Of a DNA stretch of 64,000 nt, positions 55,566-62,437 are shown one piece after another. The translations under genes and the position numbers were made by a program. The notes under the pieces are model-generated. The model worked only from the letters and a program-made list of their open reading frames with translations. It was not told the DNA's origin and ran no database searches. Positions within the stretch are counted from its first letter, which is position 1; each line of letters starts with the position of its first letter. Location of the stretch: assembly GCA_032027145.1 (NCBI GenBank), contig JAVSMP010000001.1:3229116-3293115 (forward strand). Direction: 5' to 3'. This DNA is from Ignavibacterium sp. GTDB taxonomy: Bacteria > Bacteroidota > Ignavibacteria > Ignavibacteriales > Ignavibacteriaceae.

Positions 55566-55702
55566 CAAATAAATTCCGTCAAGAAATTATTCGCAATGGA
55601 GCAGCTTGTCCCGATTCATCGGGATTAAACAGAAAAATCTGTTTGAGCGAAGCGAGTTATTTTTCTGTAGCGTAATGAAGAACAATTTTAGGAATTTATT
55701 TG
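55566..55702. repeat. Large compound palindrome
   Basis: Outer 12-bp arms CAAATAAATTCC (55566-55577) and GGAATTTATTTG (55691-55702) enclose a TCCCGA-TTCA-TCGGGA REP palindrome (55609-55624) and a hairpin with 10-bp arms ACAGAAAAAT/ATTTTTCTGT (55629-55668) that includes GAGCGAAGCGAG. It looks like a composite mobile repeat. The rest of 55703-56017 contains only more REP fragments. Confidence 0.65.
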
Positions 55703-56017
55703 CAGTCTTGATCTTTTGGTTCTTTTCTATCAAGAGAAAAGAACGTAAAAGTTTTGGACACTTTGGATACAATTAATGGTACTTTTCATTTGCGATTTAA
55801 AACCTCTGGAATTTGCGTCCAATCTGTCCAAATACAAAAATACACTTTAGAAAATATTTCCGTTTTATCCGCCGTAATGAAATGAAGGCGGACCATTTCG
55901 TCCAAGTTACATTTTTAGAATGAAGTGAAAACAAAGGCAATACAAACATAAACATTGAACGTTGTCTCAAATTCATCCATTCAATAATTTTGATTATGGA
56001 AACAGTAAATAATTACA

Positions 56018-56275
56018 ATGAACGAGAAATTTGATATAAAGCATATTATTTCATCTGATTACTTCAGCCAACTACGTTCATTAAATTTGATTGATGAAAC
56101 AGAACTCCGCAACCTAAAGATTAGAAACGAGTATAAAGAACTTCGTAACAAATTCACCGCTTCAACTTGCATCCAAATCTTAAGTGAGAAATATTCACTC
56201 TCTGATTCTACAATCAATAATATTCTTTTCCGAAAAAGAACTTTGAAGCTAAAGCTTCCAGTTGTCTTTTCTTAA
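56018..56275 (+). CDS. Small helix-turn-helix-like protein
   Basis: 85 residues. YKELRNKFTASTCIQILSEKYSLSDSTINNILFRKR reads as an HTH with the recognition helix at STINNILF. The region upstream lacks a clear ribosome-binding site. It lies right after the structured non-coding region, so it could bind there as an origin or regulatory protein; this is inference from position. Confidence 0.55.
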   Translation: MNEKFDIKHIISSDYFSQLRSLNLIDETELRNLKIRNEYKELRNKFTASTCIQILSEKYSLSDSTINNILFRKRTLKLKLPVVFS

Positions 56276-56483
56276 TAATCTTTTTCAGCCAATCTTGTAA
56301 TCTTGCAATTTTGCAATCCTGCACTCGCTCCAAATGACCGTTGACCAATGACTGTTGCCCAGCCCTGACCAAGTCTCTAACAAGTCTCTAAATAGTCTCA
56401 CTGTCAAATCTCTACAGTGTAAAATTCCTCATCCTTTTTTAGAATTGAGCCATAAATTTTCACTAAACATAAGAGGTAATAAA

Positions 56484-57167
56484 ATGGCTATAGTAAAAGG
56501 TTCAGTAATTGGAAATTTAAGTGGTAAGCTTGGTAACCTTGCTGCCCGAACTGTTAAAGGTAGAACCATACTTGCTTCAAGACCTGCCAGCTTTAATGCA
56601 AGTCAAGATCCTACCGTTGTTGAAATCAGAAAGAAATTTGCTGTAACCGGCAACTTCATTAAGGTTTTGCTCTCTCTTCCATCTTTATATGAGATATGGA
56701 AGAAGGTGAAAACATTTCGTTTATCGGTGTTTAATTATGCATTTAAGAATAACTTTGCTTATTCTTCAACAGAAAGACCAACCGATCAGAACATTTTGAC
56801 ACCTGGTGGTTTCGCACTTCCAGTGCAAGCAGCTACAGTTGAAGCTGATAATGTTTCTGTAGAGCTTTTGGCTCTTAATTCTGCTTCTGTATTCACTCCG
56901 GAAGAAGTTAATCTTTCAGCAAATGGTGTGTTGTGTTACTTCAATCCAACTAATCCTGAAGATCCGGCATATCAAGTTACTTCAATTAATTCTGAATTGG
57001 CTGATTATGATTTCACTCAGCCATCCACAGTTGACATTCCATTGAATGTGTTACAGCAAGCAGTAGCAGCTAAATACCAGAACTCAATTTTGTTCTTTAT
57101 TGTTGCTTCCAAAACTGCTGAAGGTAAGATTGTTCAGTATTCGGCAACCTATACTACAAACAACTAA
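56484..57167 (+). CDS. DUF6266-like protein
   Basis: 227 residues from the ATG at 56484 (AAGAGG upstream); the longer upstream frame runs through repeats and is rejected. The N-terminal MAIVKGSVIGNLSGKLGNLAART and RPASFNASQDPTVVEIRKKFAV match the start of a family common in Bacteroidota (GxxGKxGN...RxxPxxxxNPxTxxQ...RxKF). The C-terminal half is a beta-sandwich-like region (VEADNVSVELLALNSASVFTPEEVNL). The family's role is unknown; it often looks like a secreted or particle component. A terminator follows. Confidence 0.6.
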   Translation: MAIVKGSVIGNLSGKLGNLAARTVKGRTILASRPASFNASQDPTVVEIRKKFAVTGNFIKVLLSLPSLYEIWKKVKTFRLSVFNYAFKNNFAYSSTERPTDQNILTPGGFALPVQAATVEADNVSVELLALNSASVFTPEEVNLSANGVLCYFNPTNPEDPAYQVTSINSELADYDFTQPSTVDIPLNVLQQAVAAKYQNSILFFIVASKTAEGKIVQYSATYTTNN

Positions 57168-57221
57168 TCTTCAGTAAATCAATCCTTCCAGTTCACCTGC
57201 CGGAATAAAATGAAGGTAGGA

Positions 57222-57247
57222 AGCCTCGAGTAATCGGGGCTTTTTTA
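57222..57247 (+). terminator. Rho-independent terminator
   Basis: Stem AGCCTCG/CGGGGCT (one T-G pair), loop AGTAAT, then T6, 54 bases after the DUF6266-like gene. Confidence 0.85.
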
Positions 57248-57729
57248 TTAACAATTACTCATAGTGTTTGTATTTCTTTCTATTCCTTCGCCCTTTATTT
57301 CATCATTTTGCTTAGTGACTCCTATCGGAGACACACGCTTCATTCTTCATAAAAGGCTCTCAGTAAAACCTATTATTATCATTAATAAGGATGTAACTGT
57401 TTCTCCCGATGCTATCGGGATCAACAACTACAAAGAGATTATCACAGAACATTTGAAATTCTATCATTCACTTCGCCCTATTTCCTTCATTTCGCTTGTA
57501 CTACATTTCGTCGCTTTGCTGCCGCAAAACAAAACTCCATTTCGTTCAGCCCTGCCTGCCGGTAGGCAAGTTCATTTCGTCAATAAGGCTCTCATATAAC
57601 TTTGGCATAGCCATCCCTTCGGGAAACCTTTAGCGTCAATTGAGTGTAGCTGTGTCGCTATCGCTCCACAACTACCAGAGGAAACTCATTCTCAGCTTAT
57701 ATTTTAACCATTCTAATAAAGACATTATA
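57248..57729. repeat. REP-rich non-coding stretch
   Basis: Contains TCCCGA-TGCTA-TCGGGA (about 57404-57420), TGCCTGCCGGTAGGCA (about 57547-57562), and other short GC-rich palindromes (for example CCCTTCGGGA near 57615). No gene is supported. Confidence 0.55.
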
Positions 57730-58023
57730 TTAGCCTTTGTTTATGAACAGTGGTATAATCTGCAGAATATAACCAAGGATAATGAACAATAATCCAATAT
57801 ATACCAATCTCTTTGATACCTTAAAAGAAAAGTTTTCTAAGTGTCTGTCCATTCCTGTAAGAACAATCTGATCAAAATTTCTCACGTTACTATCATTTAC
57901 CATTTCCATAATTTTAAACAACCCTTTAATTGATTTGAATACTGGATTCACGCTGAACGCTAATAATATTGTTCCAATAAAACCAGAAATTGCTGAAAAA
58001 ATATTGTATAATGAATTTTCCAT
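57730..58023 (-). CDS. Small two-helix membrane protein
   Basis: 97 residues with AGGAG seven bases before the ATG. Two hydrophobic segments, IFSAISGFIGTILLAFSVNPVF and RLVYIGLLFIILGYILQIIPLF, flank a soluble loop with DSNVRNFDQIVLTGMDRHLENF. Small membrane proteins in defence-rich elements are sometimes toxins or abortive-infection effectors, but nothing here proves that. Confidence 0.6.
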   Translation of the reverse strand: MENSLYNIFSAISGFIGTILLAFSVNPVFKSIKGLFKIMEMVNDSNVRNFDQIVLTGMDRHLENFSFKVSKRLVYIGLLFIILGYILQIIPLFINKG

Positions 58024-58171
58024 TAGCTTTCTCCTAATTAATTTGATAAAAGTTTATTCATATATAAATATAGGATTCAAATTAATTAATACTGTTTTTC
58101 TCTCTTTTTTTATAAATATTTTATTACTGATTATTACAACCGCTTCTTTGAACGGTCTCTACTTCTTTAAA

Positions 58172-58357
58172 ATTTTGCCCCCTTTGAACAATTTGCTATA
58201 AGGCGTTCCAAACATTTCCTTTTTCATTCTCATTTTATTCTCATTCCAAACTGACCTGGCAAGGCAAAAAATACAACCAACCGCTTCGCTATCGGCAGTC
58301 TTTTTCACCTTGCCTTTCTCAGTAAATCAAAAAAAGAGGTTAGTAAGGGGGCAAAAT
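58172..58357. other. Long-range nested inverted repeats upstream of the SymE-like operon
   Basis: ATTTTGCCCCCTT (58172-58184) pairs perfectly with AAGGGGGCAAAAT (58345-58357). Inside, GGCAAGGCAAAAA (near 58258) pairs imperfectly with TTTTTCACCTTGCC (near 58308). The rest of 58024-58418 has no gene. It may be a structured RNA or a site for the element's DNA processing. Confidence 0.5.
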
Positions 58358-58418
58358 GTTTTTTTTCGGGGCGGTGTGCCTCGGCTTGTTTGATTAAGAA
58401 ATAAAAGGAGCATTAATA

Positions 58419-58613
58419 ATGATTGAAGTAAAAATACCTGGTGTTGTCGTTAAATCTGAATTGTTTCCAAAACACAACTGTAAAGAAAATTTACGAGTGA
58501 CTGAAGAAACTCATTCGTTTGTTAATTCCCGTAATGTAGTTATTGGTCGTTATTTCAGATGCAAAATCTGTTCAAGAATTTTTGAACAATATTATCCAAG
58601 GGGGTTAAAATGA
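58419..58613 (+). CDS. Small putative zinc-ribbon protein
   Basis: 64 residues, ATG preceded by AAAGGAG. PKHNC and FRCKICSRIF suggest a Cys/His metal site (HxC...CxxC). The end overlaps the start of the SymE-like gene (ATGA), so the pair is coupled. Function unknown. Confidence 0.6.
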   Translation: MIEVKIPGVVVKSELFPKHNCKENLRVTEETHSFVNSRNVVIGRYFRCKICSRIFEQYYPRGLK

Positions 58614-58789
58614 AAGTTTACGAAAGTAGTCATCCAACAAAGAGGGATTTTACAAAAGTCCCTCAAATTAAAATCAAGAATTCGCAGCTTGTTCGTTCCG
58701 GCTTTGAAGTTGGAAAAGAATTTGCTGTAATCTATCAACCGGGAAAAATTACCCTTGTTTTAGTTGCTAAAGAAGGAAGCAATCAGTAA
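58610..58789 (+). CDS. SymE-like AbrB-fold protein
   Basis: 59 residues. The frame reads MKVYESSHPTKRDFTKVPQI and continues KIKNSQLVRSGFEVGKEFAV then PGKITLVL; the pattern VPxIxxKxxxLxxxGFxxGxxxxVxxxxGKIxL is the SymE family, a SpoVT/AbrB-type swapped hairpin. E. coli SymE is an SOS-induced toxin, later shown to condense nucleoid DNA, and is controlled by an antisense RNA. Many family members may be DNA-binding regulators instead. Coupled to the zinc-ribbon-like gene. Confidence 0.65.
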   Translation: MKVYESSHPTKRDFTKVPQIKIKNSQLVRSGFEVGKEFAVIYQPGKITLVLVAKEGSNQ

Positions 58790-58864
58790 TTTATTTCCGC
58801 AATGTCTATAAATTTAATCAACCATATTAACCAATCAATAATAAACCGGATGTACCTTCGAAAA

Positions 58865-58894
58865 GTGGGTACAAAATGGGTACACAGTGGATAC
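58865..58894 (+). repeat. Right integrase arm-type sites
   Basis: GTGGGTAC (58865), ATGGGTAC (58876) and GTGGATAC (58887), exactly 11 bases apart, same orientation as the left sites at 35173 and 35184. One helical-turn phasing suggests cooperative binding on one DNA face. Confidence 0.6.
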
Positions 58895-58925
58895 AATGAC
58901 AGTGGGATTATAGAAAAGAACAGAA

Positions 58926-58963
58926 ATAAAAAAAGCCTCAAAACTATTCGTTTTGAAGCTTTT
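58926..58963 (-). terminator. Terminator after tRNA-Asp
   Basis: On the minus strand a stem with arms AAAAGC-x-TCAAAAC / GTTTTGA-x-GCTTTT is followed by a T run. It is supplied by the element and replaces the original terminator now next to attL. Confidence 0.8.
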
Positions 58964-59010
58964 AAGAGCGGGGCCGACGAGACTCGAACTCGCGACCTCC
59001 TGCGTGACAG
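58958..59010 (-). repeat. attR: 53-bp direct repeat within tRNA-Asp
   Basis: Perfect copy of 35072-35124. Bases 58969-59010 are the 3' 42 nucleotides of the tRNA gene, ending at the anticodon, so integration restores a complete tRNA. Confidence 0.92.
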
Positions 59011-59042
59011 GCAGGCGTTCTAACCAACTGAACTACGACCCC
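58969..59042 (-). tRNA. tRNA-Asp (anticodon GTC)
   Basis: 74 nucleotides. Acceptor GGGGTCG pairs with CGGCCCC (one T-G pair), discriminator G, CCA not encoded. The D arm is TTCAGTTGGTTAGAA. The anticodon stem CCTGC/GCAGG has loop CTGTCAC with anticodon GTC. The T loop is TTCGAGT. It is the only intact copy in the window and hosts the integrative element. On its own strand it lies directly after five tRNA-like repeats and their promoter. Confidence 0.96.
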
Positions 59043-59492
59043 GTTATACTTTTCTGTTCTAATTTTATTCTTACTGAACTCGAGACCTTCCCGACACAGT
59101 CGGGACGTTCTAACCAACTGAACTACGACCCCGTTATACTTTTCTGTTCTAATTTTATTCTTACTGAACTCGAGACCTTCCCGACACAGTCGGGACGTTC
59201 TAACCAACTGAACTACGACCCCGTTATACTATTCTGATCTAATTTTATTCTTACTTAACTCGAGACCTTCCCGACATAGTCGGGACGTTCTAACCAACTG
59301 AACTACGACCCCGTTATACTTTTCTGTTCTAATTTTATTCTTACTGAACTCGAGACCTTCCCGACACAGTCGGGACGTTCTAACCAACTGAACTACGACC
59401 CCGTTATACTATTCTGATCTAATTTTATTCTTACTTAACTCGAGACCTTCCCGACATAGTCGGGACGTTCTAACCAACTGAACTACGACCCC
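59043..59492 (-). repeat. Five 90-bp tandem repeats derived from the tRNA-Asp 5' half
   Basis: Exactly 5 x 90 bases, adjoining tRNA-Asp. On the minus strand each unit begins with the tRNA-Asp 5' acceptor strand and D arm (GGGGTCGTAGTTCAGTTGG and eight more identical bases). It then has TCCCGA-CTxTG-TCGGGA in place of the anticodon arm, AGGTC and GAGTTC remnants of the variable region and T loop, and ~35 AT-rich bases instead of the 3' acceptor strand. Two variants differ at five positions (TTTCTGTTCT/ACTGAA/CACAG versus ATTCTGATCT/ACTTAA/CATAG); the order in window coordinates is A A B A B. They cannot fold into complete tRNAs. Confidence 0.93.
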
Positions 59493-59508
59493 AATTTTTT
59501 TTGCACGG

Positions 59509-59539
59509 CAAATATATAGTTACTGCTTAATAATTCAAA
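59509..59539 (-). promoter_or_regulatory. Consensus promoter of the repeat array and tRNA-Asp
   Basis: On the minus strand TTTG (59536-59539), exactly 19 bases, then TATATTTG (59509-59516), a full match to TTTG-N19-TAnnTTTG. The transcript would start just before the first tRNA-like unit (59492), so the array is transcribed ahead of the tRNA. Confidence 0.7.
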
Positions 59540-59543
59540 ATAT

Positions 59544-60641
59544 TTAATCTCCAAATGAAATACCAACTGCTCTAGCTGCAAAAACAGCCTGATCGTCCAA
59601 TTGAACAAGCTTTTGTTTGGAGATTGCATCTTCAATTTTTACACTTTTAATTTCATTACCTTTTAATGCAACCATTTTCCCAAACTTTTTATTGGCTACC
59701 AGGTCAATAGCAAATGCACCAAATTTAGTTGATAGAATTCTATCGTAAGGTGTTGGACTTCCACCACGTTGGAGATGCCCCAAAACTGTAACTCTTGTTT
59801 CGCGACCGGTCATTTCTGCAATTTTATTTGCTACTATTTCTCCTATCCCGCCCAATTGAACAGGATCGGTTCTTTTGATGTCATTTCCTTTTGCAACAAT
59901 TTCTCCGCCAATCGGCTTAGCTCCTTCTGCTACACAAACTAATGAAAATCTTTTTCCCTTTAATTCTCTTTCACGAATTTTTTCAGCCACACTATCCCAG
60001 GAAAAAGGAATTTCAGGAATCAAAATAATATCTGCTCCTCCCGATAGTCCACCGTGTAATGCAATCCAGCCGGCATAACGCCCCATTACTTCTGTAACAA
60101 TCACACGATGATGCGATGATGCAGTTGTATGCAGTCTATCTAAAGCTTCAGCTACAACAAAAACTGCAGAATCGTGACCAAAAGTTACATCAGTTGCATC
60201 AAGATCATTATCAATTGTTTTAGGTACTCCGATTACATTTATTCCTTTATGAGAAAGTTTATGAGCAATATGCATAGTTCCATCACCACCAATAGCAATC
60301 AGAGCATCAAGTCCCCAGGTTTTATAATTCTGAACTGCAGCATCTGATTTATCCTGTATTACTATTTTCCCATTTACTTCAACAGGCCAATGATACGGAT
60401 CCCCTTTATTAGATGATCCCAATATAGTTCCACCGCGAGCAAGAATACCGGAAACATCAGAGTTTTTAAGTTCTTTTGCTTTACCTTCAACTAATCCTTC
60501 AAAACCATCAAGGATACCATAAACCGACATTCCATAATCTTCAGCTGGTTTTGTTACACCCCTGATAACTGCATTAAGTCCAGGACAATCACCGCCTCCA
60601 GTCAATATTCCTATTCTTCTTATTCCGTTTTTCTTAGGCAT
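59544..60641 (-). CDS. pfkA: ATP-type 6-phosphofructokinase
   Basis: 365 residues, AGAGG before the ATG. N-terminal ILTGGGDCPGLNAVIRG, catalytic PKTIDNDLDATDVTFGHDSA, MGRYAGWIAL and LGHLQRGGSPTPYDR are typical. The donor site is IAIGGDGTMHIA: Gly at the position where PPi enzymes have Asp, combined with Lys in PKTIDND, as in group III ATP-dependent enzymes. Predicted ATP + fructose-6-phosphate to fructose-1,6-bisphosphate. It follows rnhC by 13 bases. Confidence 0.9.
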   Translation of the reverse strand: MPKKNGIRRIGILTGGGDCPGLNAVIRGVTKPAEDYGMSVYGILDGFEGLVEGKAKELKNSDVSGILARGGTILGSSNKGDPYHWPVEVNGKIVIQDKSDAAVQNYKTWGLDALIAIGGDGTMHIAHKLSHKGINVIGVPKTIDNDLDATDVTFGHDSAVFVVAEALDRLHTTASSHHRVIVTEVMGRYAGWIALHGGLSGGADIILIPEIPFSWDSVAEKIRERELKGKRFSLVCVAEGAKPIGGEIVAKGNDIKRTDPVQLGGIGEIVANKIAEMTGRETRVTVLGHLQRGGSPTPYDRILSTKFGAFAIDLVANKKFGKMVALKGNEIKSVKIEDAISKQKLVQLDDQAVFAARAVGISFGD

Positions 60642-60654
60642 TAAATATTTCCTC

Positions 60655-61578
60655 TCACTTCATAAATATGTTTTTGGAATTTTTAAAATGAAATTTAATC
60701 ATTTTAGATAAATATTCTTTATCTGTTTTTTTTAAAATTTTTTGTGCAATAAGATTCACTTGTCCACCTGCACCTTTGGGAATTTCCACTCCAATCTCTT
60801 TACTTTTGTTCTTAAACCAATCAATTACTTTTGCTCTTGCAAGAATAGAGGCTGCGGCAACACCAATAAATCTTTCTCCCTTTGTTATCTGAAAGATATT
60901 TAACTCAATATCTTTTTTTGATAATTCTGATTTTATCAGATGCTCGTTTCCAAATTTATCACTTATTACATTGTTGCAATTTACAGACTCAATAAGATTT
61001 TGAATTGCTTTAGTATGAGCCCAAGCTAAAATCTTATTCAGATTATTAAACTTTTCAAACAATAAATTATATTTTTCCGGATTTATTACGATTAAATCAA
61101 ATTTATTTTTAATAATTTTTTTAACATCAGCTTCCATTTTCTTTATTTCATTATCGGAAATAAGCTTACTGTCTTTAACCCCTATTTTTCCTAATTCAAT
61201 GCTAATTTGTTTATTTGTATAGACTGCTGCAGTCACCAATGGTCCAAAGTAATCTCCCTTACCTGATTCATCTGTACCAATGTATTCATCAAAGTCTATT
61301 TCATCGGCATTGTTGTTTTCGATAAACAATTCACTTCCAAATAACAATTTACTGATCTGTTTATAGAGTGCTGATTCTCTGTTGCCCTGTAATATAGTTT
61401 TAACTCCTTTTTTTCCGAAATACACTAATATCTTGATATTTTCTTTATTTTTGATTACAATCATTTCGTAATTGAATGCTTTTGTAGTCAGTTCCGAAAT
61501 CTGACAACCAATATTTGTTAGCTTTTGTTCAATTTTTTTAATTTCTGCTAGAGCATCTTTTTGGAATAGAACTTGCAT
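60655..61578 (-). CDS. rnhC: Ribonuclease HIII
   Basis: 307 residues. An N-terminal TBP-like substrate-binding domain (~1-85) precedes the type 2 RNase H domain: YIGTDESGKGDYFGPLVTAAVY with the Asp-Glu-(S)GKG active-site motif that separates HIII from HII, GVKDSKLISD, AWAHTKAIQNLIE and a final Asp in ASILARAKVIDW. It cuts the RNA strand of RNA/DNA hybrids in the cytoplasm. First gene of a pair with the phosphofructokinase. Confidence 0.93.
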   Translation of the reverse strand: MQVLFQKDALAEIKKIEQKLTNIGCQISELTTKAFNYEMIVIKNKENIKILVYFGKKGVKTILQGNRESALYKQISKLLFGSELFIENNNADEIDFDEYIGTDESGKGDYFGPLVTAAVYTNKQISIELGKIGVKDSKLISDNEIKKMEADVKKIIKNKFDLIVINPEKYNLLFEKFNNLNKILAWAHTKAIQNLIESVNCNNVISDKFGNEHLIKSELSKKDIELNIFQITKGERFIGVAAASILARAKVIDWFKNKSKEIGVEIPKGAGGQVNLIAQKILKKTDKEYLSKMIKFHFKNSKNIFMK

Positions 61579-61654
61579 AAGATAGGCTGTAAAGTTTGAT
61601 TATTTTTTTGGTTAAAATTAATTTATATTACCAATAGTTACAAAGGAGAAAACG

Positions 61655-61984
61655 ATGAAAAGAATACAAATAAACTTGATTAAGGTTTTAGTAATCGTAT
61701 TTGCATTTTTTCTTTTTTCAAATAATTACCTTTTTGGCTTCCAGCAGGATGAAAAAAAGACAGATGAAATAACTAATACTTTAAAACAAAAAGTATTACT
61801 TACCAGTGATCAGGAAACCAAGGTAAAAGATATTATATCTGAGTTACAAAATAAAATTGCTGCTAATCCGGCTTCTAAAAGTCAATTTATCAGTCAGGCT
61901 CAAACTAAACTTGAATCTTTACTGGATAAAAAACAGAAACTCAAATACGATATTATTAAGAATGAAATCTGGAAAAAATTCTAA
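61655..61984 (+). CDS. Small exported helical protein
   Basis: 109 residues with AAAGGAG before the ATG. A hydrophobic N-terminal signal (VLVIVFAFFLFSNNYLFGF) precedes a helical mature part (EITNTLKQKVLLTSDQETKVKDIISELQNKI ... LESLLDKKQKLKYDIIKNEIWKKF) resembling Spy/CpxP-type periplasmic proteins in pattern (LTxxQ-like LTSDQE). The function is uncertain, perhaps a chaperone or stress sensor. Divergent from rnhC. Confidence 0.6.
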   Translation: MKRIQINLIKVLVIVFAFFLFSNNYLFGFQQDEKKTDEITNTLKQKVLLTSDQETKVKDIISELQNKIAANPASKSQFISQAQTKLESLLDKKQKLKYDIIKNEIWKKF

Positions 61985-61990
61985 TTTTTA

Positions 61991-62013
61991 AGCCCGGTTT
62001 ATCCGGGTTTTTT
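61991..62013 (+). terminator. Terminator between convergent genes
   Basis: CCCGG/CCGGG stem with loop TTTAT and a following T6 run, at the end of the small exported protein gene. Confidence 0.8.
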
Positions 62014-62437
62014 AATTCCCCCATTTTAATACTTCAATTTTTACTTCCTGAATACCATCTCTAATCATATTTATTTTTTCAGCAGCTTTTAGTGACAAAT
62101 CGATTATTCTGTTTTTAAAGCTGGGCATCCTATCATTTATTCTTACCTTAACACTCTTGTTATTCTTTAGATTAGTAACAATAACAATTGTGTTGAATGG
62201 ATAACTTGGATGTGCTGCAGTAAGTTCATTCATATTATAGATTTCTCCGCTTGCTGTCTTCTTTCCATTAAACTCATCTGCATAAAAAGATGCTGTTCCT
62301 GTTTGGATTTCTAAATAGCCGTAGATTTCATTTCTATTATTATCTTCTGAAGATTTTGTATATCGTGATGTAGAACTGCAGGCAGCAAGGAACAATAAAA
62401 GATTGAGTACTAAAATAAGTTTGATTTTCAATTTCAT
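62012..62437 (-). CDS. rlpA: RlpA-like septal-ring lipoprotein
   Basis: 141 residues. Lipobox LLFLAAC at the N-terminus, then a double-psi beta-barrel: GTASFYADEFNGKKTASGEIYNMNELTAAHPSYPFNT and VKVRINDRMPSFKNRIIDLSLKAAEKI. Conserved catalytic-type residues of RlpA (Asp in NDR, His in AAHPS) are present. Longer RlpA proteins also have a SPOR domain; it is absent here. Lytic transglycosylase activity on peptidoglycan is likely but not certain. Its start overlaps the rsmE stop by 4 bases. Confidence 0.85.
   Translation of the reverse strand: MKLKIKLILVLNLLLFLAACSSTSRYTKSSEDNNRNEIYGYLEIQTGTASFYADEFNGKKTASGEIYNMNELTAAHPSYPFNTIVIVTNLKNNKSVKVRINDRMPSFKNRIIDLSLKAAEKINMIRDGIQEVKIEVLKWGN

Larger units (their letters stand above)
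35072..59010. mobile_element. Integrative element inserted in tRNA-Asp(GTC)
   Basis: A ~24 kb insertion bounded by 53-bp perfect direct repeats (35072-35124 and 58958-59010) that correspond to the 3' end of tRNA-Asp up to its anticodon. The integrase gene lies directly inside the left end. Contents: tyrosine integrase, Prim-Pol/SF3 replication protein, second recombinase plus excisionase-like protein, type III-like restriction-modification, ABC-3C system, DUF3800-like and HEPN-like proteins, a broken AlbA_2 gene, structured non-coding DNA, a DUF6266-like protein and a SymE-like protein. No conjugation, relaxase, capsid or terminase genes were recognised, so it resembles a satellite or genomic island more than a complete prophage or ICE. 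Confidence 0.88.

Noticed and set aside
55587-55772. 61-residue minus-strand ORF
   Set aside because: It is made almost entirely of the compound palindrome and REP sequence.
57264-57599. 111-residue plus-strand ORF
   Set aside because: The translation runs through several REP palindromes (for example LPAGRQVHF) and has no ribosome-binding site; treated as repeat DNA.
58953-59237. ORFs on both strands over the tRNA and 90-bp repeats
   Set aside because: They exist only because the 90-base period is a multiple of three; the DNA is tRNA and tRNA-derived repeat.
59043-59492. CRISPR array
   Set aside because: The whole 90-base unit repeats with no unique spacers, and no cas genes are near.
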